Below are positions 44,336 to 52,773 of a DNA stretch of 64,000 nucleotides, one piece after another. The notes under the pieces are model-generated. The model was not told the DNA's origin and did not search any database. It worked only from the letters and a program-made list of their open reading frames with translations. This DNA is from Klugiella xanthotipulae. GTDB taxonomy: Bacteria; Actinomycetota; Actinomycetes; Actinomycetales; Microbacteriaceae. Numbering within the stretch: position 1 is the first letter of the stretch; each line of letters opens with the position of its first letter. The stretch spans positions 930,001 through 994,000 of the forward strand of contig NZ_VFPN01000001.1 in NCBI RefSeq assembly GCF_006716695.1. Direction: 5' to 3'. Position numbers and translations under genes: made by a program.

Positions 44336-44933
44336 TCACGATCAGCAGCACCGAGATGCCCACAATACCCATCAGCACCAGATCGATGTACTGCGAGACG
44401 AAGTCGGCCACGCCCGGAATCTGCCCCAGGAAGAACCCGGCCAGGATGAGCAGCACACACCAGAGCACGCCGCCCATAACGTTGTAGGACAGGAATCGCG
44501 CGTAGTGCATCCGGGAGGCCCCCGCCGCCACGGGCGCAACGGTGCGCACGACCGCCACAAAGCGGGCGATCATCACGGTAGCCGCGCCGTAGCGCTCGAA
44601 GAAGCCGTTGGTGCGTTCGAGTGTGGCCTGGCTGATCAGGCCCGCCTGTTTACGCTCAAAAACGCTCGGCCCCAGCCGGTGCCCGATGATGTAGCCCAGC
44701 TGGTCACCGGCAACCGCCGCCAGGCAGGCCGCCACCACAACCACGAGCAGCGGCACGTCAATCACCCCGGCAAAGGTGAGCACCCCCGTGAAGAAGAGGA
44801 GCGTATCCCCTGGCAGCAAAAAACCGATCAGCAGGCCGGTCTCCACAAAAATAATTCCGCAGACCACCAGGAGGCCCCACCCGCCGCTGCCCTGGATGAT
44901 CGCGGCAGGGTCAAACAGTCCGGCAGCGTGCAT
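44298..44933 (-). CDS. DedA family membrane protein (SNARE-associated/VTT domain)
   Basis: 211 residues. The DedA core is present: FVETGLLIGFLLPGDTLLFFTG, GDQLGYIIGHRLGPSVF, and the R-x3-P-x3-G-like stretch in RFVAVVRTVAPVAAGASRMHYARF. Members act in membrane homeostasis and are thought to be lipid scramblases or flippases. It overlaps DUF4184 convergently. Confidence 0.9.
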   Translation of the reverse strand: MHAAGLFDPAAIIQGSGGWGLLVVCGIIFVETGLLIGFLLPGDTLLFFTGVLTFAGVIDVPLLVVVVAACLAAVAGDQLGYIIGHRLGPSVFERKQAGLISQATLERTNGFFERYGAATVMIARFVAVVRTVAPVAAGASRMHYARFLSYNVMGGVLWCVLLILAGFFLGQIPGVADFVSQYIDLVLMGIVGISVLLIVISAIRARRQARG

Positions 44934-45016
44934 AGAGAGATCATGGCAGGCTTAGCTGGATGCGGGATGCGGTAGGGACGACTTCTCAACAGCGCTCTCT
45001 GCCGGGCTACCCAGGT

Positions 45017-45815
45017 TTAGTCGGCGTGGCAGAGTGACTCCCAGCGCAAAAAACCTTCGCATTCCGTGGACATGAGCCGCAGATTCACATGACCCTCAAT
45101 CTGGTCAAGGTGCGTGGGGGTGATCCCTCGGGGACGAACACTCTCAACGAGGAGAACCCCGACGGGTTGGGGCGCTGCGCCAACGCGTCTCTTAATCTGG
45201 AGGCACGCGTAGCTGCGACTCTGCATTCGCAACGCCGAGACCTGCTCAGCTTCCATAGTGAACATTCGCTTGATTGTCTGCTCCCATCGACCACGCGTTG
45301 TGGGCAAATTATCAACATGGAAGGCGACCTTTTTCCACGCCTCAGCGACGGCCCCCCTGGTCTGACAGATACACGCTTCGACCCGGCTCGTTCAGGACGG
45401 CATTGGGAGAGTACCGTCCGATAAGCCGAAACTGCCCGTCTTCGCATTTCACGAATAGAGAAGCCCACTGATCCGAGTCGTCGATACCCAGGCTGAGGAG
45501 AAACTGTCGCAAAAGGAAAACTACACGCTCATGACCAGGCGACCACAGAGCCTCAACTTCATCCTTCAACCGGAGGACTTGAGACTGAAGCCGTTCTTGC
45601 TGTTGCTGCTGCCGAACAACCGCAATCAACCCACCAAGCACGCAGCCAGCACCCACAATAAAGGCAAGGAGATCCCACCAACCATGAGGAGTAAATGGCA
45701 ACGAAGGCACCGCGATCAGGACTGCGCCTACACCCTGAGCCACGACAGGTGAGTACGTGATCACCCACCGAAAAACTTTGAGATTTCTTTTCTCAGCGGG
45801 CGTGAGCGGTTCCAT
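45017..45815 (-). pseudogene. Membrane protein gene broken by a single-base frameshift
   Basis: Two ORFs read as one protein. The first part (157 codons from ATG 45815) has two membrane helices, a coiled coil (RQQQQQERLQSQVLRLKDEVEAL) and the start of a GAF-like domain ending GRSVYLSDQGG. It stops just after a six-base homopolymer (C6 at 45352-45357 on the plus strand). Removing one base continues the frame as GAVAEAWKKVAFHVDNLPTTRG... down to PVGVLLVESVRPRG, a plausible domain end. So it is either a recent pseudogene or a gene that varies or slips at the G6 tract. The family was not identified. Confidence 0.6.
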
Positions 45816-45821
45816 CGGAGC

Positions 45822-46020
45822 TTAGGCCATTACTAGCTGCGTACTTCTACGTTCCGCCGTTTGCCCCGCGCTATTCTGAGCTGGATCAGCTTCATTTTCA
45901 AGCCGAATTCCTAAGTCGCGTGCAGCCTGCTCGATCACCTCGGTACCAATAGTGGATGCATGAGACCAGGAATCTGCCTGAAGGTGCAGTGCGGATCTCA
46001 CCAATCAATTTGACCCTCAC
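45822..46020 (-). pseudogene. Small hypothetical gene, probably frameshifted
   Basis: GTG at 46020 has a good AAGGAG site and begins MRVKLIGEIRT, but that frame soon becomes unconvincing and ends at 45898. From about 46004 another frame reads ALHLQADSWSHASTIGTEVIEQAARDLGIRL and stops 6 bp before the next gene's ATG. The two halves look like one small protein joined by a frameshift. It would be co-transcribed with the broken membrane-protein gene downstream. No function recognised. Confidence 0.35.
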
Positions 46021-46133
46021 GGTTGCTCCTTCCCGGGCAATGACGAGACTGTAGCATCTACACAGCGGTGGTGCGTGACACGGGGTCTCTGAGGACCGCG
46101 AACGCTCAGAGAAGAGAAAGGCCGGTGTGACAC

Positions 46134-46334
46134 CTAGTAGAAACTGAACCGCGAGACGGCGTAGTCGTATCTCTCTCCGCGTAGCTCTACCGGACGCCAC
46201 CCCGTGTCGATGCCCATCCGCTTACCCGTCCGGGTGGTCATCACGAAGAAGGCCACCCGATCCTCCGCACAGGCGTAAAGAGCCACGTAGAGTTCGCCAA
46301 GGTTCATTCCGGTTCCGGGCCCCAGCTGGTAGAT
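46134..46334 (-). pseudogene. C-terminal fragment of a gene next to the IS3 element
   Basis: An open frame with no stop from the IS edge (46334) to a TAG at 46134 reads IYQLGPGTG...NLGELYVALYACAEDRVAFF...TTRTGKRMGIDTGW...YAVSRFSFY. It looks like a real protein end lacking its start. It may be the remainder of the exported protein cut at 47644, but the two pieces are not in the same phase and no target duplication is visible, so the link is tentative. Confidence 0.45.
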
Positions 46335-46358
46335 TGGTTTGGCCTGGGTTTAGTTCCG
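46335..46358 (+). repeat. IS3 left terminal inverted repeat
   Basis: 24 bp, identical to the reverse complement of 47620-47643. Confidence 0.92.
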
Positions 46359-46371
46359 ACTATTTTGTTCA

Positions 46372-47283
46372 TCACTCGACGGTTGTCACGAGTGACTGCG
46401 CCTCAGCATAGTACGCCGTCTCAACCTCGACCGGGGTTCGCCTGCCTAGCTCGCCGTGGAGGCGCTCATTGTTCCACCACCACACATACTCCAGGGTGGC
46501 GAGTTCGACTTCCTCAACTGTTTTCCAGGGGCCACGCATGCGGATGAGTTCTGCTTTGTAGAGCGCGTTCACTGACTCGGCCAGGGCATTATCGTAGCTG
46601 TCACCTACGGTCCCCGTTGAAGGAATCGCCCCCAGTTCTCTGACGCGGTTGGAGTAGACCATCGACATGTAGTTCGATCCGTGGTCGCTGTGATGCACGG
46701 CCCCGTCGAGCGTTCCACCTGATTGCCAGGCCGCCATCTCAAGCGCCTGCAGCGGCAGTATCTCAGCTTTCAGTGTTGAGGCAACGTTCCAGCCAACGAT
46801 CTTACGATCAAAGACATCAATAATGAACGCGGTGTATGCGAACCCAGCCCACGTAGCAACGTAAGTGATGTCACACACCAACAACTTCATTGGCCCGTCG
46901 GCCACGAACTGGCGTTCGACGAGATCACCCGGCAGCTGATCCCTGACGTCACTCGTTGTTGTGAAGGCTCTCTTCGAACGACGTACCCCACGCACTCCGG
47001 CGATTTTCATCAGACGCTCGGTTTGGTCGCGTCCGATGACCCACCCTGCTCTGGTGAGGAGGGCGTGCATCTTGCGGCGCCCGTAGACGCTGTAGTGCTG
47101 TTTGTGGAGTTGACGGATCTCGGTGACGAGAATCTCGTCGCGTAGTTTCCTGACCGACGGGAGTCTGTGTTTCGCTGCCCGATATCCTCGGGACGTCAGA
47201 AACCCACGAATTGCCGAGCCCAGCACACAGCACAGGAACTCAACCCCGAAACGATCACGATAGGTATCGATGAATTGGATCAT
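46372..47283 (-). CDS. IS3-family transposase OrfB (integrase core)
   Basis: 303 residues. An HTH_21-type region precedes the rve catalytic core with Asp138 (VCDITYVATW), Asp200 (HHSDHGSNY) and Glu236 (DNALAESVN), the intact DDE triad. The ATG overlaps the orfA stop as ATGA; a T5C stretch at the end of orfA could also allow an OrfAB fusion by frameshifting. It cuts and joins the element's ends. Confidence 0.95.
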   Translation of the reverse strand: MIQFIDTYRDRFGVEFLCCVLGSAIRGFLTSRGYRAAKHRLPSVRKLRDEILVTEIRQLHKQHYSVYGRRKMHALLTRAGWVIGRDQTERLMKIAGVRGVRRSKRAFTTTSDVRDQLPGDLVERQFVADGPMKLLVCDITYVATWAGFAYTAFIIDVFDRKIVGWNVASTLKAEILPLQALEMAAWQSGGTLDGAVHHSDHGSNYMSMVYSNRVRELGAIPSTGTVGDSYDNALAESVNALYKAELIRMRGPWKTVEEVELATLEYVWWWNNERLHGELGRRTPVEVETAYYAEAQSLVTTVE

Positions 47284-47594
47284 TTCGTTCGTGGCGGGTC
47301 GAGTTCCTTGGCGAAAAATATGCTCGCAGCTCGCAAGACTTCGTTTGCTTTCTTGAGTTCAGCGACTTCGCGGCGCAGTCGCCGGTTCTCCTCGTTCATA
47401 TCAGTGGTCACGCCGGGTTTTTGGCCAGTATCGATCAGCGTTTGACGATGCCAGATACGCAGCGTGTCTGGTGAGACACCGAGGAGCTTGCCGACCTGGT
47501 TGCTGGCTGCGTTGAGGCTCGTATGCTCGGGGAGCGCTTCGGTGAGCATACGCAGCGCGCGTTCACGGAATTCTGGTTCATATTTGTTTGCCAT
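47280..47594 (-). CDS. IS3-family transposase OrfA (HTH)
   Basis: 104 residues. An N-terminal helix-turn-helix (FRERALRML...SLNAASNQVGKLLGVSPDTLRIWHRQ) and a C-terminal leucine-zipper-like stretch (EENRRLRREVAELKKANEVLRAAS) are typical of OrfA, which binds the terminal repeats. Confidence 0.93.
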   Translation of the reverse strand: MANKYEPEFRERALRMLTEALPEHTSLNAASNQVGKLLGVSPDTLRIWHRQTLIDTGQKPGVTTDMNEENRRLRREVAELKKANEVLRAASIFFAKELDPPRTK

Positions 47595-47619
47595 GGTGTT
47601 CCTATCCTTGTTGAAAGTA

Positions 47620-47643
47620 CGGAACTAAACCCAGGCCAAACCA
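47620..47643 (-). repeat. IS3 right terminal inverted repeat
   Basis: 24 bp, perfect partner of 46335-46358. It supplies the last codons and stop of the truncated exported-protein gene. Confidence 0.92.
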
Positions 47644-47939
47644 GCTTCTCCAATTTGAGCACCAATCTCGCCTTCCTCATTTGCGACGAGGAGGACATCA
47701 TCCAGTTCGGGTGAGCCCTCAGCGGTAAGCGCTTCATAACGCACCTCCATTCCCGGCTCCGGGAGGGCGAAATCTCGCCCATCCGGAAGAACGAGAGTCT
47801 GCACTATACCTGGCTCCGACTGCACCTCATCCAGATCCTCTACGCCGATAACTTCTTCTGTATCCGCGTTTACCGCGGATACAGGCATCGCGAGAACTGT
47901 AATGAGCACTATCGGAGCGAGGGAATTAATAATTTTCAT
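47625..47939 (-). pseudogene. Exported protein gene truncated by the IS3 element
   Basis: Native sequence runs from ATG 47939 to 47644 (98 codons). It starts with a signal peptide (MKIINSLAPIVLITVLAMPVSA) and continues as an acidic region (EEVIGVEDLDEVQ...LVLPDGRDFALPEPG). The last residues, GLAWV and a stop, come from the IS inverted repeat. AAAGGAG gives a strong start. It lies 26 bp after a small membrane-protein gene, probably in one operon. GC is lower than in the surrounding genome, suggesting transfer. No family recognised. Confidence 0.65.
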
Positions 47940-47965
47940 ACTGATCTCCTTTGATCATTAGGGAG

Positions 47966-48169
47966 TCAATCTGATAAGAAGAACTTGTACAGTGGGATCC
48001 ATTGAATTTCCCTACTGATATCGCAATTAGATGAACTCTCCACCTCACAGGAACTGCTAGTCGTGACGGTGACCGGAATTGGTAAGAACACGAGACCAGT
48101 CAAAAGCAGGAAACTCGTGCCAGAAATAATCCAGATTCTCAGATTGCGACGCTTGATATCTTTTCCCAT
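47966..48169 (-). CDS. Small membrane protein, hypothetical
   Basis: 67 residues from ATG 48169, which has GAGGAGG 8 nt upstream; a GTG at 48178 touches that site and is less likely. One membrane helix (WIISGTSFLLLTGLVFLPIPV) is followed by an outside part with two cysteines (SCEVESSSNC) that could pair. The region is AT-rich. It is co-directional with the truncated exported-protein gene; no known family. Confidence 0.6.
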   Translation of the reverse strand: MGKDIKRRNLRIWIISGTSFLLLTGLVFLPIPVTVTTSSSCEVESSSNCDISREIQWIPLYKFFLSD

Positions 48170-48887
48170 GAACAGCACCTCCTCTCTCAGTAGAACAAAT
48201 CGAGTAACTCAGCTACTACATCGACAATTTTTGTGTCGGAAAACTATCTCAGCTTTTCGCAGTAAAACATAGATCTATAGGGGTATAAACTTGGATGCAA
48301 GCTTAAGCCAGATATTGATCTGAGTCAAACCATACCTCAGTGGTTGTATGCGACAGAATGTCCGTGCATCACATAGCAAGTGCAGGTGACCCTTTCTTGG
48401 CTCTCTGCCTCGAACGGATTCTGACGCGCATCATTGGTTGCGACGTCGTCGATATTCGTGTCCTCACGATGCTCAGGCTCTACCGCCCAGACATTCCCTC
48501 TGGCGTCATACTCCGATGCGTCGTGCTGTCCGCGCGTACCTCGATGGTCCAGACGGCTGCAATAGCGTTGAGTTAAACCTGATTGTCAGTGATGCGAGTT
48601 GGCTTTGACCCCTGTGGGGATACCCCACACGAAAGAATATTCACGAGGGCAAGAACACGGTGGACGTTCACTCCTGAAGATAAAAATCCGTGTAAACCCC
48701 CTCAATAAACGACACCTGTTACACTTGGCGTGACGAGTTAGGGTCGTCATTGTTAGTCCGTTGGGGAGGGGCCTCAACGGGTTCGGTTTCTCGGCCGATG
48801 GTCTCTCCATCGCGCTGTATCACGGTGGGCTACCACCCGTGCCGGAGATGCATGGCCCTCGTAACTTATGGGAGGGTCTTTACCACT
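48170..48887. other. AT-richer intergenic stretch without a supported gene
   Basis: 718 bp. A perfect hairpin TGTGGGG-ata-CCCCACA stands at 48613-48629. The left part is AT-rich upstream of the small membrane gene and presumably its promoter. A minus-strand frame open from about 48577 to 48340 has no start codon and may be a gene remnant. The right part must hold the promoter of the LAATG surface protein, but no clear -35/-10 was found. Confidence 0.4.
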
Positions 48888-50270
48888 ATGCGCCATCACA
48901 CCCAGGCCGGGCAGCTGCGGCACTCCCCGCGGCGCAGGAGCGTACTCCTCCTGCTCCTCGCCTGCTTTCCACTGCTCACCAGCCTTACCCTAGCCGGGCC
49001 CGCTGCGGCCGTACCGGGCGACCTCGACTGGGGCACCGGAGACTCCGCGGACTACGACCACTGGACCCCGGAGCAATACAACCGCTGCGTGAACGACCAG
49101 TCAACCTGGCCGTTAAGCGCCTCGACGCTCGGCATCGAGCCGGGAACGGGCCCCGGTTTAGCAATCAGTGGAATTGTTCCGTCGAGGTGCTACTCGCAGT
49201 ACACGACGATCACCAACGATCTCTCCTACCCCATCAACCTTCGGTACGTGGGCAGCGATGACGCGGGAACGATTGCCCCCTACATCTTCGAGTGGGTTGA
49301 GGGGTGGAATGAGCAGATCGTTGCCCCCGGTGCACAGACCACACAGTTCACCCTGACGGTGGGGATGCCCTGGGATACCCCCAATGCTGCCCGCGGCACA
49401 TCCGGAACCTTCTGGTGGGAGTTTGCCATTGATCGGCCCGTTCCAACCGCCGTTGACGATGCCGGATCAACCGGTCACGGCGTTCCCGCAACCATCGAGG
49501 TACTCGCCAACGACACGCTCGAACTCGCACAGAGCGCGCTCGATGTCGCCAGTTATGTGAGCGTCACCGAGGTCGTCGGCAACCCGGCAGAGGGAACCTG
49601 GGCGATCAGTCCGACCGCGGACACGGTCACGTTCACGCCCGCTGCTGGCTTCGCCGGAATTGCGCGTGCCAGCTACACCATCACCGGACCCAACGGCACC
49701 ACCTCATCAGCCGCTATCGCCGTCACCGTAGCGGCGGCAAATCTCACGCCCACCATCTCTCTGCAGAAAACCGTGGACAAGCCGACCGTGAAAGCGTCCG
49801 GCGAGACGGTCACGTACAACTTCACCGTCACCAACACCGGGGAGGTGGCGCTTGCCGACGTGGGTATCGTCGAGACCACATTCACGGGTTCCGGCAGGCT
49901 CTCCGCGGTCACGTGCCCGGCAGAAGCACAAAATCTCGCACCGGCAGCCCGCGTCACCTGCACCGCGAGCTACCGAATCACCGACGCTGATATCGCTCGG
50001 GGCGGCATTTCGAATACCGCTACCGCGGTCGGCACGTCCTCGGACAGCCAGGAGGTGAACTCCGACTCTTCCACCGCGGTCCTCAGCGCCGAGACCGAGA
50101 CGCCACCACCACCCGCACAACCCCGGGCCACAGGCATCCACACCGAGCTCGCCGCGACGGGGTCCCCAACCGGTTGGCCCCTCGTCGGTGGCGCACTCAC
50201 CGCCCTCACGGTGGGCGCTGCACTGCTCAGTGCGCGGGGACGAACAGCGCGGCGCTCCCACCAGCACTAA
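48888..50270 (+). CDS. LAATG-anchored surface protein with CshA-like and DUF11-like repeats
   Basis: 460 residues from ATG 48888 (MRHHTQAGQL), which places a signal peptide (about 1-42, ending PAAA) at the N-terminus; the longer in-frame extension has no signal and is rejected. GGGAGGG lies about 10 nt upstream. After a unique N-terminal domain with two cysteines come a CshA/cadherin-like repeat (EVLANDTLEL...FTPAAGFAG) and a DUF11/DUF7507-like domain (SLQKTVDKPTVKASGETVTYNFTVTNTGEVAL). The end is ELAATG, a hydrophobic helix and an Arg tail. The stop overlaps the convergent nrtR-like gene's stop by 2 bp. Probably a wall-bound adhesin; ligand unknown. Confidence 0.85.
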   Translation: MRHHTQAGQLRHSPRRRSVLLLLLACFPLLTSLTLAGPAAAVPGDLDWGTGDSADYDHWTPEQYNRCVNDQSTWPLSASTLGIEPGTGPGLAISGIVPSRCYSQYTTITNDLSYPINLRYVGSDDAGTIAPYIFEWVEGWNEQIVAPGAQTTQFTLTVGMPWDTPNAARGTSGTFWWEFAIDRPVPTAVDDAGSTGHGVPATIEVLANDTLELAQSALDVASYVSVTEVVGNPAEGTWAISPTADTVTFTPAAGFAGIARASYTITGPNGTTSSAAIAVTVAAANLTPTISLQKTVDKPTVKASGETVTYNFTVTNTGEVALADVGIVETTFTGSGRLSAVTCPAEAQNLAPAARVTCTASYRITDADIARGGISNTATAVGTSSDSQEVNSDSSTAVLSAETETPPPPAQPRATGIHTELAATGSPTGWPLVGGALTALTVGAALLSARGRTARRSHQH

Positions 50271-50908
50271 CGACGCTGACCCCAGGCCCACAGCGCCGCC
50301 GGACGACCACGCCCGGCCGCCTCCACCCCGGCGCAGCGGGCGAGGTCCGGGGCGGTGCGCAGCATCCGGTTGAAGTTGCCCGGCTCGGGGCGCACCCCCG
50401 TGACGGCCTCGGTGAGCCGGGCTGCCCGCCGCGTGGAGAACGTCTCGCCGGTAAGCGCCCGGGTGAGCAGCCGGGCCTCGGGGGTAGCCTGCCACACGCT
50501 CACCCGCAGCCGGTCAGCCGCGGCCGCCACGATGCGATCATGGTCAAACGGCAGCGGATCGCCGCCCACCCAGTCGCGCCACACGGCTCGGGGGGCGACG
50601 GCATCCGGTGCCACCACGGCCAGGTAGGAGACCGACACGGTTGGCCCGCGCGGATCCCGTTCGGGGTTATCGCGCGCGGTCACCTGCACGAGCGCCCGCA
50701 CCTCCCCCAAGCCCAGACCCACCTTCGCGGCGAGCGCCCGATACGCGGCCTCGGCCAGCCGCTCCTCCCCCACCAGCAGCACGCCCGGCAGGGCCAGCTC
50801 GCCGCGGAACGGCTCGAAGAGGCGCACACCCAACCCCAGCTGCATCCCCCGCTCCTCGGTGAAGCGCACGGGCACCACATCAATAGAGAGGAGTGGCTGA
50901 TCGGTCAT
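50267..50908 (-). CDS. NrtR-like Nudix-winged-helix regulator of NAD metabolism
   Basis: 213 residues from ATG 50908, overlapping the nadR stop. The N-terminal half is a Nudix domain with a degenerate box (GVLLVGEERLAEAAYRALAAKVG, residues 42-64): the REXXEE catalytic glutamates are replaced, so it should bind rather than hydrolyse its ligand. The C-terminal half (about 140-213) is a winged helix (FSTRRAARLTEAVTGVRPEPGNFNRML). NrtR repressors sense ADP-ribose and control NAD salvage genes; its position in pnuC-nadR-nrtR fits. The likely target is the palindrome at 52786-52804. Confidence 0.85.
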   Translation of the reverse strand: MTDQPLLSIDVVPVRFTEERGMQLGLGVRLFEPFRGELALPGVLLVGEERLAEAAYRALAAKVGLGLGEVRALVQVTARDNPERDPRGPTVSVSYLAVVAPDAVAPRAVWRDWVGGDPLPFDHDRIVAAAADRLRVSVWQATPEARLLTRALTGETFSTRRAARLTEAVTGVRPEPGNFNRMLRTAPDLARCAGVEAAGRGRPAALWAWGQRR

Positions 50909-52050
50909 CTGGAGACCCCACCCAGCTCGGTCACCGAGGCCCACGGCGGCGAGTCAAAGCGGATATTCTTCGCCCACAGCGCGTCGATCAGGTCAATCGA
51001 GTAGCGCAGCCGGGTATCGTGATCGCCGCGCAGCAGCACCCAGGGCAGCTCCCGACGGGTCAGCTCCTCGATGAACCAGCGGGTCATGGCGGGGCGGATC
51101 TGCTCGCCGTCCCGCCACCCGTCCTGCTCGAAGGGCACACCCTCGTGGTCGGTCAGCAGGTACACGTCGCGCCGGGGCAGATACTCATCAATCACGGCGG
51201 TGGCGGCCCGGCTGTGCTCGCCCACGTAGCGGCGCTCCCAGAGCGTGGTGGCCAGCGCATCCGTGTCGGCGATCACGAGGGGGCTGGCGAGGGCGGCGGC
51301 GTCCTCCCACTCGTTCTGCACGGTGGCGATGCGGCCAAAGTGCTCGGTCTGCCAGACCAGGTTGTTTATGCCGGGGACGGGGTGGCCGGATGCGCGGGCC
51401 TCCGCCGCGGCCTGCGCGTGCAGTTCGTAGGTGAAGCACCTCCCGTACTCCTCCACCGCGGTCATCCCCGCGAGCCCGGGTCGACGGCGGTAGTGCGCGA
51501 GGAGCGCTTCGCTGAGCGTGGTACTTCCGGTGGATTCCGCCCCGACCACGATCACGCGGGTGGCAAGGCCCAACCGGGTCGCCTCCGGCAGCAGCGGCCA
51601 GGTGCCGGGCAGGTCGCGCCGCACCGCGGTGCCGCTGATCGGGACCTGGACGCGCGACTCGTCGTAGCTAATGGGGGTCGCGTCGAAACGGGCGGCCAGC
51701 TCGGTACCGTAGGCTTCCGAGCTGAACACGGCATCCACCCGGGTGATGCCCACCCGGTCGAGCGCGGCGACCATGGAGGCGTGGTTGGCCACCCAGGCAA
51801 TGTCGCTGCGGTAGTCCACCGGGGCATCCGAGACGATACCCAGCACGTCCACGTTGCCGAGGTGGGCGGTTGCCCCGCGCAGCCAGTCCACCCGCACGCC
51901 CACCGGGATCGACTCAAACTGGCTGGCCATGACGAGCACCGCGAGTCGGCCGCTTTCGGCCGCACCGCGCTCGATCAACGCCAGGTGACCGTTGTGTGGC
52001 GGGTAGAACTTGCCAATCGCAAGTCCGCGGCTGTACGGCTGTGCGGTCAT
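50905..52050 (-). CDS. nadR: NadR-type bifunctional NMN adenylyltransferase/ribosylnicotinamide kinase
   Basis: 381 residues. The adenylyltransferase domain has GKFYPPHNGH (residues 13-22) and ISGTAVRRD (138-146). The second domain is P-loop kinase-like (VVGAESTGSTTL, from 168). The invariant Walker A lysine is replaced by Ser176; I recall Thr/Ser-type variants in actinobacterial NadR, so kinase activity is uncertain rather than lost. It would turn imported nicotinamide riboside into NMN and NAD. ATG 52050 overlaps the pnuC stop; the longer upstream frame is a pnuC shadow. Confidence 0.92.
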   Translation of the reverse strand: MTAQPYSRGLAIGKFYPPHNGHLALIERGAAESGRLAVLVMASQFESIPVGVRVDWLRGATAHLGNVDVLGIVSDAPVDYRSDIAWVANHASMVAALDRVGITRVDAVFSSEAYGTELAARFDATPISYDESRVQVPISGTAVRRDLPGTWPLLPEATRLGLATRVIVVGAESTGSTTLSEALLAHYRRRPGLAGMTAVEEYGRCFTYELHAQAAAEARASGHPVPGINNLVWQTEHFGRIATVQNEWEDAAALASPLVIADTDALATTLWERRYVGEHSRAATAVIDEYLPRRDVYLLTDHEGVPFEQDGWRDGEQIRPAMTRWFIEELTRRELPWVLLRGDHDTRLRYSIDLIDALWAKNIRFDSPPWASVTELGGVSR

Positions 52051-52742
52051 CGCGCGACCTCCTGCGTTTCGGGTACGGGCTGGGTGGCGGGGATGCTGGC
52101 GGTGCCATCCTGCTCCCCCAGTATCCGGCACCAGCGGCGGTAGCCGTAAACGCACAGCGCAAGGAAGCCCACATACAGCACGGCGGTGAGCCACAGACCC
52201 TTGTAGAGGTAGAGGGGGATTGAGACGAGATCTACCGCGATCCACACCCACCACTGCTCCAGAATTTTCTTCGCCTGCCCCCAGGTGGCGAGCAGCGAAC
52301 CCACGAGCACCGCCGCGTCGGGCCACGGCACGGTTGAGTCGGTGAGGCGGGTGAGCACCTCACCCACCACGCCGAGCGCCACGACACCCAGGGTTAGAAC
52401 GACCACAACATCGCGGCGGCTGGCCCGGCGGAGGGGGAGAGCGGCATTCGCGGCCCCGCCCGGTGCGTCACGCCCACCCCGCGACCAGACGATCCAGCCG
52501 TAGACCGCGAGCAGGGCGAAAACCACCTGAAGGGCGGCGTCGGCGTAGAGGCCAGCGGAGAAGAAGAGCCCGAAGAACACAACATTGTTGGCGAGGCCCA
52601 CCGGCCAGTTCCAGGTGTACTGGCGGGTAACGCCCCACACGCAGAGGGCACCCGTGAGAAAGCCGAGCAATTCGGCCACGGTGATACCCTGCGATCCCCA
52701 GGTGAACGCCGTGGCGGTGAGAATGTGGGTGAGGACGTCCAT
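52047..52742 (-). CDS. pnuC: Nicotinamide riboside transporter PnuC
   Basis: 231 residues from ATG 52742 with GGAG 6 nt upstream. Seven helices. Typical PnuC blocks are WPVGLANNVVFFGLFFSAGLYADAALQVVFALLAVYGWIVW and EQWWVWIAVDLVSIPLYLYKGLWLTAVLY. It imports nicotinamide riboside by facilitated diffusion, with phosphorylation by NadR trapping it inside. First gene of the leftward NAD salvage operon. Confidence 0.95.
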   Translation of the reverse strand: MDVLTHILTATAFTWGSQGITVAELLGFLTGALCVWGVTRQYTWNWPVGLANNVVFFGLFFSAGLYADAALQVVFALLAVYGWIVWSRGGRDAPGGAANAALPLRRASRRDVVVVLTLGVVALGVVGEVLTRLTDSTVPWPDAAVLVGSLLATWGQAKKILEQWWVWIAVDLVSIPLYLYKGLWLTAVLYVGFLALCVYGYRRWCRILGEQDGTASIPATQPVPETQEVAR

Positions 52743-52773
52743 CGTGTCTCCGATCGTGTGCCCCCGTACACCA

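Larger units (their letters stand above)
46335..47643 (-). mobile_element. IS3-family insertion sequence, complete
   Basis: 1309 bp bounded by perfect 24-bp inverted repeats that begin TGGTTTGGCCTGGG (46335-46358 and 47620-47643). It encodes overlapping orfA and orfB on the minus strand with all DDE residues intact, so it is likely mobile. No direct target repeat flanks it (gat on the left, gct on the right), which suggests a deletion or recombination after insertion. Confidence 0.92.

Noticed and set aside
51188-52223. Several short ORFs around nadR-pnuC
   Set aside because: All lie in alternative frames of pnuC and nadR, whose ATGA overlaps and motifs fix the real frames.
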